Shown: one piece after another, positions 36,625-46,451 of the stretch
How positions within the stretch are numbered: the first letter of the stretch is position 1
Layout of the letters: each line of letters starts with the position of its first letter
Assembly (NCBI RefSeq): GCF_047511655.1
Contig: NC_133401.1
Coordinates: forward strand, 16,738,501-16,802,500
Source of the DNA: Castor canadensis
Taxonomy: Eukaryota > Chordata > Mammalia > Rodentia > Castoridae
DNA: 64,000 bases
Direction of reading: 5' to 3'
Position numbers and translations under genes: made by a program
The notes under the pieces: model-generated
Databases searched by the model: none
The model's input: only the letters and a program-made list of their open reading frames with translations
What the model was told of the DNA's origin: nothing

Positions 36625-39600
36625 CTGTAGAGAGAGATGAGGTAAGGTATGAATGACCTCACAGTGCCTTTTTTAAAATTTGAGACAGCATCTCCCTACA
36701 ATTCCCGATTCTCTAGAGTAGATGGGATTATAGACCTGTGCCGCCACACTGGGCTTCCAACAACTCTTTCTTTCTCCTTTGCACTTCTCTTCTTCACCTC
36801 CCCCTTCTCTAGCCCCAAGGTCATCCTTTTAAAACTTATGTCACATTACGTCTTGGAACAGAAGCTCCCATCAGGTCAGTCTCTGTACGCAGAGGAGAGA
36901 GCAGATACATTTAACCTGGTGGCTTACTGCCAGCTTTAATGGAAAGAGGATCCTCGGAAGTTCCCTGCTGAGCTAGGAAGCAGATCTCACTCAGAGTGAG
37001 AGCCAAGGTTTCACAAAGCTATGGACACTTGCCCTCACCTCTAAGGCAGTACTGCTGGGCCCCTGGGGGAGGCCTAGGGTCCCTGGAGAGAGGAGGGTGG
37101 TTGGAGTGTTGGGAGCACTTATGAAGGCTCTCTCCAACCAGGACAGCAGAAATGTCCCAGTTCACTTGGTCTCTTTTACCTGGGACCTCATCATTCAAAC
37201 TCATGGACTTGAGCAGTCTACTAGGAGGCACCCAGGCTCCAAGGCCGCCTGAACCTCTCCCTGCCCTGAGTTCCAGCCTGGGCTTTAAACTTATGTGCTC
37301 AGAGCTTTGGTTTTTTGGCAGTAGTAGAAGTTGACCACAGGGCCTTCAACTTGTGAGGCAGGCTCGCTCATGGCTTGAGCCACGCCCCCATCCCTTTTTT
37401 GTTTCCTTTTTTTTCTAAGAGGATAGGGTTTCACTTGTATACCCAGGTACACCATGATCTTTCCATCTATGCTTCCCATGGAGCTGGGATGTTAGGAATG
37501 TGCCAGCATGCCAGTTCTTTTGTTGGTTGAGATGAGGTCTTGCTAACTTTTTCCCTTGCCTGGCCTGGCCTCAAACCTGGGCCCTCCTGATCTCTGCCTC
37601 CTGGGTAGCTAGGATTACAAGTATGAGCCACCTTGCCCAGCTAGAGCTTGATCCACCCCACCTCTCCTTTCTCAGTCACCTGGCCTCAGTGGACGGCAGG
37701 TCCAGCCATCCATCCAGATGTGGGAGCTATACCTTCACTCATCTTTTTCTTTCTGAAGACATCATCCAGGTGGCTCTGCTTTCCAATTAAATCCAACACA
37801 TAGCCTCTTCTCTCTGCCTCCATGTCCCCTTATCTTCCACCTGGACACCTGCAGTCACCTTCTCCCTCGGCTCCCTGCTCTCCTGTCCCCAGTCTCTTCC
37901 CCTGGCCTGAGATCCACCTAAAATACAGCCAGGCTCCAGGGGAACAGGTAGTCACTAAGGACCTTGCCTTGCGTGATTCAATGTACATGAAGTGTCCGGT
38001 CTAGGTCAGTCTACAGAGACAGAAAGTAGATTGGTGGTTGCCTTAGGTCTGGGAGGAGATGAACAAGGTGGCTTAGAAGTGCTGGCTTTCTTTTGGAACG
38101 ATGAGGGTGTTCTGAAATAGACAGTACTCTCAGGCCCCTGAGGGTGCACTAAAAGCCACAGAACTGTGTACTTTTAATGGGCGCAGTGGAACTGTATCTC
38201 AGTACAGCAGTTTTCAAAAATGCAAATCACAGCCTGGTGCCAGTGGCTCACGCCTGTAATGCTAGCTACTCAGGAGGCAGAGATCAGGGAGGATTTTGGT
38301 TCGAAGCCAGCCCCAGACAAATAGTTCCAGAGACCCTATGTCCAAAAAACCCATCACAAGGAAGGGTTGATGGTGTGGCTCAAGGTGTAGGCCCTGAGTT
38401 CAAACCCCCTCACCCCAAAAAAAAGAAAAGAAAACCACACATTGTCCTCTGCTCAAAGAAAAAGGGGTCCCATCTCCCTCAGGGCAAAAGAAAAGTGCTT
38501 GAGGCCCCCAGGCAGGGCTCTGTAAAACCTGCTCCCATTGCTTCCTTGATCTTACACCCTTCCCACCCCCTCTCCTGGCTCACCAGCTTCTGCCATCTTG
38601 CTGGCCCTCAAATGCTCCAGCCTCTGGGCCTTTGTACTTGCTGATTCCTTAGCCTGAGAAGAACTTTCCCCAGACACCTTGCCTGGCTTCCTCCCTCACA
38701 CCTCTCCCTGGTCTTCAGGCTCAAATGCTGCCTCTTCTTGCCTCCTGGGGAGGACCTTTCTTGGCTGTGGTGTAAAGTAGCTGGAAGCTCTTTCCTTTTC
38801 TCTAAGTAATTTCTCACGGCCCACTAGCATTGTTTTCTGTCTCCTCCTCCTAGGTCAGCTCCATCAGATCAGGCTTCATGGCCGTTTACCTAGCACCTAG
38901 CACAAAACTTTCTCTTTTTTGGGGGTGGGAGGGGAAGGGATACTGAGGATGATACCTTAGGCCTCATCCAAGGTCCACAAATGCTCTACTACTTGAACCC
39001 TTTTGTTTGTATTTTGTTTTTGAGATAGGGTCTCACTAACTGTACCTCGGCTAGACTCTGACTCCACCTCCAGAGTAGCTGAGATTACAAGGGTGCACCA
39101 CTATGCCCAGCTAAAACCTTTTTCTTCATTGAGAACAGGCCTTCAGAGAGTCAGCATTGCCAGGCCCTTATAGTGGCCATCCCATAGCTCCCTGGCAGCA
39201 CAGGGAGAGTCCAGCCCCTTCCCACAGCTACAACGCCTCAGTTCTGGCCTCTGTCTCCACTTTCTGTCCTTCTTCCCCAACTAGGGTCCAGCACACATGG
39301 TGTCCTTTCTACTAGGTCACACCCCCTCACACTGCCCCTAGGCCAGCTCCAGTGTTCCTCCCTGCCTCTCCTCCTTGGTCAATCAGATTGTCCTGTACTT
39401 CCCCTCAAACAGCCACTCACCTCCTGTCTGCCATGCTGGTGGGTCCAGCCTCCCAGACCAGCCTGCCAGGGGAAGCAGATAGTGGAGCAGACAGCTACTG
39501 AACCCTCCTGAGTCCTCCCAGCCATTATTGTCACCCCATTCTATAGATGAGGAGCATTGAGGCTCTGAACTGATAAGACAGTAGAAGGGAGTTTTGTTTA

Positions 39601-42600
39601 TTTTTTAATCATTTTTACATTTACTCACATGTTTATACATTGTTTGGGCCACACCCCACCCCAGGTCCCCTTCCTAGAAGGCGAGATTTGAAGCCAGTGT
39701 GGCTTCAGAGCAGTTTTTACTTTTATTTATTTACTTTTTTTTTTTTTTTTGGCAATGCTAGGGATAGAACTCATCCTTGCACATGCTAGGCAAGCGCTCT
39801 GCCACTGAACTACACTCGCAGTACTGAGCCACTTTTTTTTTTCTTTTTTGTGGGATTGAAGTTTGAACTCAGGGCTTCATGCTGGCAAAGCAGGAACTAT
39901 TTGCTCTGGCTGGCCACAAACCAGGATCCTCCCAATCTCAGCCTCCCAAGTAGCTAGGATTACAGGTGTGGGCCACTAGCGCCCAGGTGAGCCTTGGTTT
40001 TAACCACTCTTTGGGCAGGGGGTATGAGCCTGGGTAGGGGTGGATGTGTGGAATCTCAGAGTCTGATAATTACAGCTATTGAGAAATTTGACTCTTGATA
40101 AAAAGCAAGGGAAAGTGGCCCAGCCTTTGCACCCATGGGCCTCACAGGAGTCAGGGAAAAGCCACTACTATTTATTTGAGGCCTCAGTTTCTCCACCTGT
40201 AAATAAGGAAATGAGAGCATGGAACCAAATGACCCAATAACAGAACGTCTCCCTGAGGTCCACCATGAGAATTCACTGAGTTACAACAGGTAGAGCAGTT
40301 AGGACGTTGCTGGGCACATAGTGAACTCTAAAGGTCATTATTTTCTTCCAAATCCTGTATCAGAGATAAAGGGTCCTTAGCTCTTTTTCCAGTGTCAACA
40401 AAGGTGTGTTAGGGTGGCCCGGGCCACTTTTCCTCTTTAATCAGTCCAGTTCCCCTTTTGTAAGTTGTATGAGAGTCTAGTTAAGGATACTCTAAACAGG
40501 TCCTGCCTCAGGGCCTTTGCACATGCCACTTCCCAGAACTCCACTAGGCTCAATCTCTCCATTCAGGTCTCTGCTTGATTTCACCTTCTCAGAAAAGCCC
40601 TCTCCTTGACTACTCTGACCATTAAGCCACCTTCACATCACTCATGACCCTCTTAATGTGCTTTTTTTATGTATGATCTACACTGGAGACTACTTTTTTG
40701 TGGTCTGTTATCCCCAAGTACAATATCAGTTCTACAGGACAAGGGGATTTATCTATTTCTCTACAGTATTCCCAGCACCTACGACAGCAACTTGCCTTGA
40801 AAGAGGTTCTTGACAAGTATTAATTGAATATTTAACAATATGGTTAAATATGGTTGCACATTTCAGAAAATATAAGCTTGTCATCATTACTCTGGTTCAG
40901 TGTGGCCATTTCACAGACAGAAACACTGAGGTTTAATTCAAGATAAGAACAAGTATTGTGGGCTGGCAGAGGGGCTCAAGCAGTAGGAGTGCCTGCCTTG
41001 CAAACATGAAGCCCTGAGTTCAAACCCTAGTGCTGCAAATAATAATAAAGCAAAGATTGCACTGGAAGTGTGACTCAAATGATAAAGTACCTGCTTTGCA
41101 AGTGCAAAGCTCTGAGTTCAAATTTGAGTCCTGCCAAAAAAGTATCCAAAGTGATTGTGTCTTTCTCCTGCTTGACACCTTCATGACTTCTGAATAACCT
41201 CAAGATGCAGTCCAACAACTTGACCTTCACTTACAAGTCACATGTAATCTAATTCTGGCCTACCCACAAACTCTCAGTCAATAGTCAATACTACTTGTTG
41301 TTACACGGACTTCCCCTTGTGGTCAAGTCCCCTTTTTTTTTTTTTGCGGCACTGGGGTTTATACTCAGGGTGCTCTTACCACTTGAGCCACTCCTCCAGT
41401 TGCCCCTCACTCTTTCATTTACTTGCTGTGTGACCTTGGGTAGGGGATGAGCCTCTCTGAATCATATGATTTTGAACTTACCTTGGGGCATATCCACATA
41501 CCTCCCTTTCTAAAAAACCCTTTGGTGGCCCCCATAGCACTTACAAAGTCTTCCCCTCGGCCCAGGCCTCAGCATGGGCTGGCTTCTGCCAGTGCCTCTG
41601 GACTCTTCTCAGAACACTTGTCCAACCTTTCTGCTCCAACCCCTGCCTCCATGCTATTCGACATGCTGTTCCTTCTGCCAGGATGCCTTTCCCACCTCTA
41701 CTTCATTCTTACTCTTTGTATGTCAGCTCGGATACTCTCTTCCCCAGGAAGTCCTCCTCCATCTGCCTGGCTGGGTTAGGGTCCTTCTTTGGGCTCCCCC
41801 CCATTCTAGGTCTTTCGCTGAGTCCTCCTTGTCTCCCCGACTAGATTGTCCCAGTACAGGGCAGGTATTTAGGGAACAGCCTTAAAGGAAATGATGATAA
41901 TCAAGAGTTAAGCTAAGCAGGAAGGAAGTCTCTGCAGCCAGCTCTCCATACTTCCTCTACTTGAGGTGTGACCTTGAGATGAGAAATTTACCCCATCTCT
42001 CCAAGACTCTGATCTATAAAATAGTAAAATAGCTCCCAGCATTGCTGATGTTTTCAAGAACCATGAGCGCAGGAGATGCTGTATCAACTCACTTAGACTT
42101 CACAGCAATCCTTGTAGGTGGAGACTATTTTTATCTCCGTTTTACAGATGCAGAGAGTGACATGCAGTAACTTACAGGGACAGTTAAGGGGCAAAGTTGT
42201 GATTGGCGCCCAGGCAGCCTCCCTGCAGCTCTACCCTACACTGCATTTTTTTTTTTTTTTTTTGTGGGACTGGGGTTTGAACTTAGGGCTTCACACTTGC
42301 AAAGCAGGCACTCCACAGTCTGAGCCACACCTCCAGTCCATTTTGCTCTGGTTATTTTGTAGCTCTGGGGTGGCGATGTCGCTTGAACTATTTACCCAGG
42401 CTGGCCTCGAACCTAGACCCTCCCGATCTCAGTTTCCCAAACAGCTAGGATTACAGTAGGCGCCAGGCTACTACCTACACTGCACTGAATGAAATCTTGC
42501 CTGTGCAAAGAACTGACTCTGACACTCGCTAAGCTGTGAGACCTGAAACAAGTCATTTCATTTTTCCGATCTTAACTTCCACAGCTGTGAAATGGGAATA

Positions 42601-43183
42601 TAAGCGCCCACCTCCCGGCGTTGTATTGAGGATCTGATGAGCTACTAAAGGATTTGAACCATGCACAGTATTCCTTGAGGGCAGGATGAAGGAACTCACC
42701 TGTCCGTCGGTCCTCGGACAACACATAGCGTTGGGCACAGGCGGTTGGGGCAGGCGGCTGTGAGGAAGGGGGCTCCTCAGCCCCGGCACCTGCCCCTGGC
42801 CCTGTCACACCTGGCCCCAGGATGGCGAAGATGGTCTCTTCTTCTGCGGAGAAGGCGTCCTCGGCGGCGGGCCCTGCGCCCTGCGTGGAGTGCGGCACGC
42901 GGGCCAGCTTCTCCTTGGTGCGGCGCTTGAAGTCGTTCCAGCGCTTCTGCACCTCCTGGCCGGTGCGCTTCCAGCTGGTGATGCCGTTGATCTTGGCGGC
43001 GATGCCATCCCACACGCGCCGCCGCTCGGCCACGCTCACCCGACGGCTCTGCGCGCCATAGAGCTGCGGGTAGTGGGCGCGCACCTCGCGGATCAGGATC
43101 TGATTCTCTTCGAAGGAGAAGCGCGGTTTGCGCAGCCGGGTGGTCTCCTCCGCTTCGCCCGCCGCCCCGGCCGCCGAGGCCAT
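35963..43183 (-). CDS. MYPOP: Myb-related transcription factor, partner of profilin (two coding exons)
   Basis: A nuclear Myb/SANT-like repressor that binds profilin through proline runs. Exons 42700-43183 and 35963-36624 join in phase (ACA G|AT AAA) to 381 residues; human has 399. Residues about 17-92 are the Myb/SANT-like DNA-binding domain ([17 protein letters not shown] ... [14 protein letters not shown] ... [17 protein letters not shown]). Then comes an acidic patch ([13 protein letters not shown]). A proline-rich region follows, with a helical segment [18 protein letters not shown] and an 11-Pro run after LLPLL. The basic tail [19 protein letters not shown] is a likely nuclear signal. 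The shorter length seems to come from the Pro/Ala linkers. Confidence 0.96.
36670..36755 (-). mobile_element. B1-like SINE fragment, antisense
   Basis: TTTGAGACAGCATCTCCC and GATGGGATTATAGACCTGTG. The centre is lost. Confidence 0.6.
37308..37642 (-). mobile_element. Trimeric SINE, antisense
   Basis: ID part to 37,395, middle unit to 37,510 (GGAGCTGGGATGTTAGGAAT), linker TTTTGTTGGTTGAGATGAGG, then full head. Confidence 0.7.
37643..38229. other. MYPOP intron, possible L2 debris
   Basis: TGCCTCCATGTCCCCTTATC-like pyrimidine-rich text resembles diverged L2 but is not assignable. Confidence 0.3.
38230..38427 (+). mobile_element. Dimeric B1-ID SINE, shortened ID part
   Basis: Tail GTGTGGCTCAAGGTGTAGGC. 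Confidence 0.87.
38430..38909 (+). mobile_element. L2 LINE 3' fragment
   Basis: CTGGGCCTTTGTACTTGCTG, CAGGCTCAAATGCTGCCTC, TTTACCTAGCACCTAGCACA. Confidence 0.65.
38910..39112 (-). mobile_element. ID plus B1-like pair, antisense
   Basis: A diverged ID (38910-38997) then GAGATAGGGTCTCACTAACT. Confidence 0.65.
39113..39700. other. MYPOP intron, nothing certain
   Basis: 39,595-39,650 (TTTACATTTACTCACATG, TTGTTTGGGCCACACCCC) may be an L1-related tail. The remainder is unassigned. Confidence 0.3.
39730..39987 (-). mobile_element. ID monomer and shortened dimeric SINE, antisense
   Basis: ID 39730-39832 (TTGGCAATGCTAGGGATAG). The dimer 39832-39987 lacks its linker: GCAAAGCAGGAACTATTTGC. Confidence 0.72.
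40130..40345 (+). mobile_element. MIR SINE
   Basis: GAGGCCTCAGTTTCTCCACC, TGTAAATAAGGAAATGAGAG, GTTGCTGGGCACATAGTGAA. Confidence 0.7.
40490..40840 (+). mobile_element. L2 LINE 3' end
   Basis: CCTCAGGGCCTTTGCACATG, AGAAAAGCCCTCTCCTTGAC, GTATTCCCAGCACCTACGAC. Confidence 0.75.
40961..41142 (+). mobile_element. Two ID-type monomers in tandem
   Basis: 40961-41035 (GAGGGGCTCAAGCAGTAGGA) and 41055-41142 of the CTTTGCAAGTGCAAAGC type. Confidence 0.78.
41160..41880 (+). mobile_element. L2 LINE 3' fragment with ID and MIR pieces
   Basis: CATGCTGTTCCTTCTGCCAG, CAGCTCGGATACTCTCTTCC. An antisense ID lies at 41333-41403 and a MIR stub (GTGTGACCTTGGGTAGGGGA) at 41,430. Confidence 0.6.
41925..42230. mobile_element. 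Two MIR SINEs, opposite orientations
   Basis: Sense 41,940-42,050 (GTGTGACCTTGAGATGAG). Antisense 42,075-42,230 (CGTTTTACAGATGCAGAGAG). Confidence 0.65.
42246..42471 (-). mobile_element. Dimeric SINE, second subfamily, antisense
   Basis: T20, CACTTGCAAAGCAGGCAC, CAGGCTGGCCTCGAACC. Confidence 0.85.
42505..42650 (+). mobile_element. MIR SINE
   Basis: GCTGTGAGACCTGAAACAAG, CTGTGAAATGGGAATATAAG. Ends 50 bases before the MYPOP donor. Confidence 0.7.
42700..43183 (-). CDS. MYPOP: MYPOP coding exon 1 (the exon itself extends to 43235)
   Basis: 161 codons plus one base, from [14 protein letters not shown] to SEDRRT, with donor GTGAGT. The acceptor CTCTGCCCGCAG ends at 43236, leaving 52 leader bases that hold an earlier out-of-frame ATG at 43221. 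Confidence 0.95.
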
Positions 43184-43221
43184 GGCGCCCCCCGACGCCG
43201 CCGACCGGCCTCCTGCCGCAT
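43093..43221 (-). CDS. Overlapping upstream ORF in MYPOP
   Basis: The ATG 38 bases before the MYPOP start is in another frame and runs 42 codons ([19 protein letters not shown]...) across the true start to TGA at 43093-43095. It is highly basic and low complexity, so a regulatory role is likelier than a functional peptide. Confidence 0.35.
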   Translation of the reverse strand: MRQEAGRRRRGAPWPRRPGRRAKRRRPPGCANRASPSKRIRS

Positions 43222-43399
43222 GGGGGGCGCCGGCGCTGCGGGCAGAGGGTGTATAGCGCTGGCGGGGGCTCGGTGTCCCCGTGTCGCCCCGGCACGGGCT
43301 GTTCCTCCGTCCCCTCGGGCAGGGCTGGGGGCGGGGGCGCCGGGCTGCTGGGGAGGTATTCAGAGGTGCCTACTAATTGCTGACACCGGCTGCGTACTC

Positions 43400-43900
43400 A
43401 TCTTGTGCTTCTTGCGGCGCAAAGTGCCTCTCCGAGTTGATGGAAATTGGGGGAGGGTCTGGAGGAATGGAGGGAAATAAGGAAAAGTGGCAAGAGAGGA
43501 GGTGTCTGCAGGAGTTAGAGGAGAATGGGGGCACAGGGGAATCGGGAAGGGAAGGAGAATGGGGGTGTCTCGGGGGTCGAAGAAACATGGGGGAAAGGAG
43601 CTGTTGAAGGGGCGATGCAGCAAGAAGGGGGCATCCAGAGCAGAGCGGGGCTCTGGGGGTTCGGAGGGCAAAGGGGCGTCTCTTAAAATGAATATGAGAA
43701 AGGGCCCTGAGAAAGGGGGATGTCCAGGAATAGCAATGAGATGGGGGCTCCAGGGTAAGTGACATAGGCTGGTACTATAAAATATTGGGGATTAGGGTCT
43801 GCAGCGATCGTGGGGGCGCTGAGACTGCCAGGAATTAGGGATTGCCCTGGAGATAACGGGCACCCGAGACAGGAAGGGGACAGCGGAGGGTATTTGGGAC
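43400..43900 (+). repeat. Degenerate G5-spaced repeats in MYPOP intron 1
   Basis: GAATGGGGG and similar G-runs recur every 20-30 bases on the plus strand (C-runs in gene sense). Confidence 0.5.
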
Positions 43901-43958
43901 TGCAGTAAGAGTGAGGGTCGAGGAGGAGGGGGACCGAGTTGGGCCGCAGGTCACTCAC

Positions 43959-44045
43959 CGGCGCCGCCGCAGCCCCCGCCTGTCGGTGGGTCAGGGCTCG
44001 GGCTTCTGCGGCCTCTTCCCTCCCCCAGCCCCGCCTGCTCCCTCC
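43959..44045 (-). other. MYPOP: Probable MYPOP non-coding first exon (upper end approximate)
   Basis: A strong donor (G|GTGAGTGACC, 43953-43958 on plus) follows a GC-rich stretch below an NRF1-type site. Exon 2 has its own 3' splice site, so a leader exon must lie upstream. This is the best candidate. Confidence 0.55.
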
Positions 44046-44263
44046 CCTCTCTGGGCCCCGCCTCCGGCCGCCCAAGAGCCAAGACGCATGCGCACCTGGC
44101 TCCTGTGGGCTCCCGACGCCCAGACAGCCTGGGTTGCATTCCCACCTTTCCACCAAGGCGCAAGCGCAGAATTGCACCCCCGCCGGGTTTTACCAGCAGG
44201 CCGCAGCTGCGCAGCCGCAAAGTTAGCGCTGCGCTCATTTCCCGAGCCAGCGGGCGTCACAAC

Positions 44264-44275
44264 TGCGCATGCGCA
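44264..44275. promoter_or_regulatory. Perfect NRF1 palindrome
   Basis: TGCGCATGCGCA, a full two-half-site NRF1 element. A second, CGCATGCGCA, is 180 bp to the left. NRF1 sites are typical of TATA-less bidirectional promoters. Confidence 0.7.
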
Positions 44276-44356
44276 AGACTCTGCCGTGAGCGTGCGCACT
44301 TCTCGCTTTCTGCCGGCTGTGGTACCTAAGACTAGGTCCCAGCCAAAGAGGAAGAG

Positions 44357-44602
44357 ATGCTGGAGGCAGCGCTAGGACCGAGCGGCGTCTCCGCCTTCCG
44401 GGAAGCCTTCCAGTCTACTCTGCCCTCCACGCAAAAGTCTTTCTTGTTGGAGAAGGGGGAAGGAGGCAGCGCTGGAGTTGGAAAGCGCTTCGTCTCCATG
44501 ACGACTGCGTGGGCGGAGCGAAGGGGCATTAGGAAACAAGGTTTCCAGCTCCTGTACCCGCCCAAGTACGGGTCCGCCTGGGAACTACCTCCTAAGGGCT
44601 GA
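44357..44602 (+). CDS. Unrecognised 81-codon ORF divergent from MYPOP
   Basis: I do not recognise this protein. It begins MLEAALGPSGVSAFREAFQS and ends YPPKYGSAWELPPKG before TGA. An in-frame TAG lies ten codons upstream, so the ATG is the first possible start, with G at -3. Composition is balanced rather than repetitive, with AWAERRGIRKQGFQLLY in the middle, and no membrane segment is seen. It sits 80 bases right of an NRF1 palindrome and 40 bases left of an RFX X-box. A CpG-depleted partial copy of its second half lies at 46018-46108. It could be a small gene, the exon of a divergent transcript, or a chance ORF in GC-rich DNA. Confidence 0.3.
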   Translation: MLEAALGPSGVSAFREAFQSTLPSTQKSFLLEKGEGGSAGVGKRFVSMTTAWAERRGIRKQGFQLLYPPKYGSAWELPPKG

Positions 44603-44642
44603 GGCGGGGCACCCTAGGGATATTCCACCCCGGACAGATGCA

Positions 44643-44656
44643 GTAACCATAGCAAC
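44643..44656. promoter_or_regulatory. RFX X-box
   Basis: GTAACCATAGCAAC fits GTNRCC-AT-RGYAAC at every position. A CRE-like TTACGTCA follows at 44702-44709. X-boxes mark ciliary and MHC-II-type promoters. Confidence 0.6.
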
Positions 44657-44924
44657 GCATGAACGTCCCCATCACTTCCTGGAGGTCCTCCGTCCACATC
44701 TTTACGTCATGGCTCGGAGAGGGAGTTTAGAGGGAGGAGTTTCTTAGCGAGTATGGAATGTGATCCTGGCCTCTTCTCATTTTAAGCAAAAGCCTGGAGC
44801 AGGAAGGAATCTAGAACGCAGGTTAGATGAACTGAATGGCAGGATAATGGAGTTAAGTCTGCTGAGAAATTTGTTTCTTAGCAACCTGCAGGAGGGCTCA
44901 AGGTCATTGTCAAGTAGGGCTTCA

Positions 44925-45800
44925 TTCATCTAGTCAACAAATACTTATGAACGTCCATACAGTTCCAGGTGTAATGAACATAAAAGACAAAACTCCCCAC
45001 CTGCAGTGAACTTACTTTTAAAATAAGATAAGAAGTATAGGTGTGAAGATGGTGTTACAAAGAAAATGGAAGTAGGAAAAGAGGGTTGAGAGGACTGGGG
45101 GCTCAAGTGGCAGAACAGGAGTAAGACCCTGCGTTCAAATCCCAGTAGCCTCCCCTAAAAGAGGGGTTGAAAATGGAGGTGTTTGGGGGTGTACGTCATT
45201 GGGGGCGGGGCGTTGTCTTCTTTTTGTTTTTTTCACTGTACCCAAGATCAAAACCAGGGCTAGGCAGGCACTCCACCACTGAGCTACACCCCCAACTCCT
45301 GTAATTTTAAAATCAGATCACTAGCAGAGGCCTCCCTGAAAAGGTGACATTCAAACTGAAGGAGGTGAGGAAGCATGTGCAGCCAGAGATGACATTGTTT
45401 GTGCCTGCTGTATTCTGGGGACACTGATGGGGACAATGGGCCCCAAGTGAAGGGAGCTTGATTGTACCTGATTATTCTGGGTGAGGTGACAGCCCTGTGA
45501 GAGCCTGAGTACAGAAAAGTGTGATCTAGCTTTGGCTTTAACTTTGGCTTTAGTGATTCGGGGTGAGGGACAGACTTGAAGGAGCAAAGGTGGAAGCCAG
45601 GGTGCGCACTGATGAGGGCCTGTAATGGTTCAGGGGAAAGTTGGTGGTGGGCTGGGATGAGGAATTGGATGTGGGACGTAAGAGAAAGGAAGGTGTTGAT
45701 GACTGCAATGTTTTTGGCCTGAAGAACCTGAAGGAATGAGCTTCTGGAAATAAAGATGGACAGGGCACAAAGAGGATCAAGAGTTCATGTTCGCCCATTA
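44925..45800 (-). mobile_element. L2 LINE fragment, antisense, long
   Basis: CAACAAATACTTATGAACGT, then AATTGGATGTGGGACGTAAG, TTTTTGGCCTGAAGAACCTG in the order of reversed L2. Interrupted by ID pieces (45,090-45,155 sense; 45,215-45,302 antisense). Confidence 0.65.
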
Positions 45801-45851
45801 GTTAAGCAAGTATAAATGTTTGAAATCCAGCCCAGCAAAGAAAACCTGTTT

Positions 45852-46149
45852 TCACTGGGTGCCGGTGGTTTATGTCTGTAATCCTAGCTATTCAGGAGGC
45901 AGAGATCAGGAGGATGGAAGTTCCAAGCCAGTCTGGACAAATACTTCTGGAGACCCCATCTCCAAAATAACCAGAGCAAATTGAACTGGAAGTGTTTCAA
46001 TCACCTGCTTTGCAAGTGCATGGGTGGAGCAAAGGGGCATCAGGAAAATTGGTTGTTATCTCCTGTACCTGCCCAAGTACAGTCTGCCTGGGAACTATCT
46101 CCTATGGTTTGAAACTGTGAGTTCAAATCCCACTAATACAAAAAAAAAA
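45852..46149 (+). mobile_element. Dimeric SINE, second subfamily, with a foreign 91-bp insert
   Basis: Linker CCATCTCCAAAATAACCAGA. The ID part is split by 46018-46108. Confidence 0.8.
46018..46108 (+). repeat. Diverged copy of 44507-44597 lodged inside a SINE
   Basis: About 80% identical by eye to the plus-strand segment 1.5 kb to the left, with many CpG positions changed to TpG or CpA. The SINE resumes on both sides (CTTTGCAAGTGCA before, GAGTTCAAATCCCA after). Confidence 0.75.
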
Positions 46150-46296
46150 AGTTCAAGACCAGCCTGGGCTGGAGGCTGTCTCAAAATTAAAATACAAACA
46201 GAATGGCTGGGAGTGTAGCTAAAGTGTTAGAGCACTTGCCTAGCATGCTTAAGACCCTGAGTTTAATCCCCAGTACTGAAAAAAAAAAAAAAAAGA
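46150..46296 (+). mobile_element. B1 tail plus ID element
   Basis: GACCAGCCTGGGCTGGAGGC, then classical ID with GAGCACTTGCCTAGCATGC and A17. Confidence 0.75.
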
Positions 46297-46451
46297 AACT
46301 TGTTGACCTGATTTGTCTGTGTCCAGCCCTTGCCTCTGAGCATCTGATCCAAGGGTCCAGCAGCCTCCTGGAGGCTTCACCTTGGATGTCCCCAGCCACT
46401 TTATGTCCTCAGTATCTCCTCTCACTTTTCCTTCCTTCCTGCCTGCCTTCC

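Larger units (their letters stand above)
42780..44610. promoter_or_regulatory. MYPOP CpG island with divergent potential
   Basis: Dense CpG from the first coding exon through the presumed promoter to 44.6 kb. NRF1-type palindromes lie at 44085-44095 and 44264-44275. The island continues well past the MYPOP start, over a plus-strand ORF. Confidence 0.65.

Noticed and set aside
42777-43295. 172-codon minus-strand open frame at MYPOP
   Set aside because: Out-of-frame shadow of MYPOP coding exon 1, crossing its splice acceptor.
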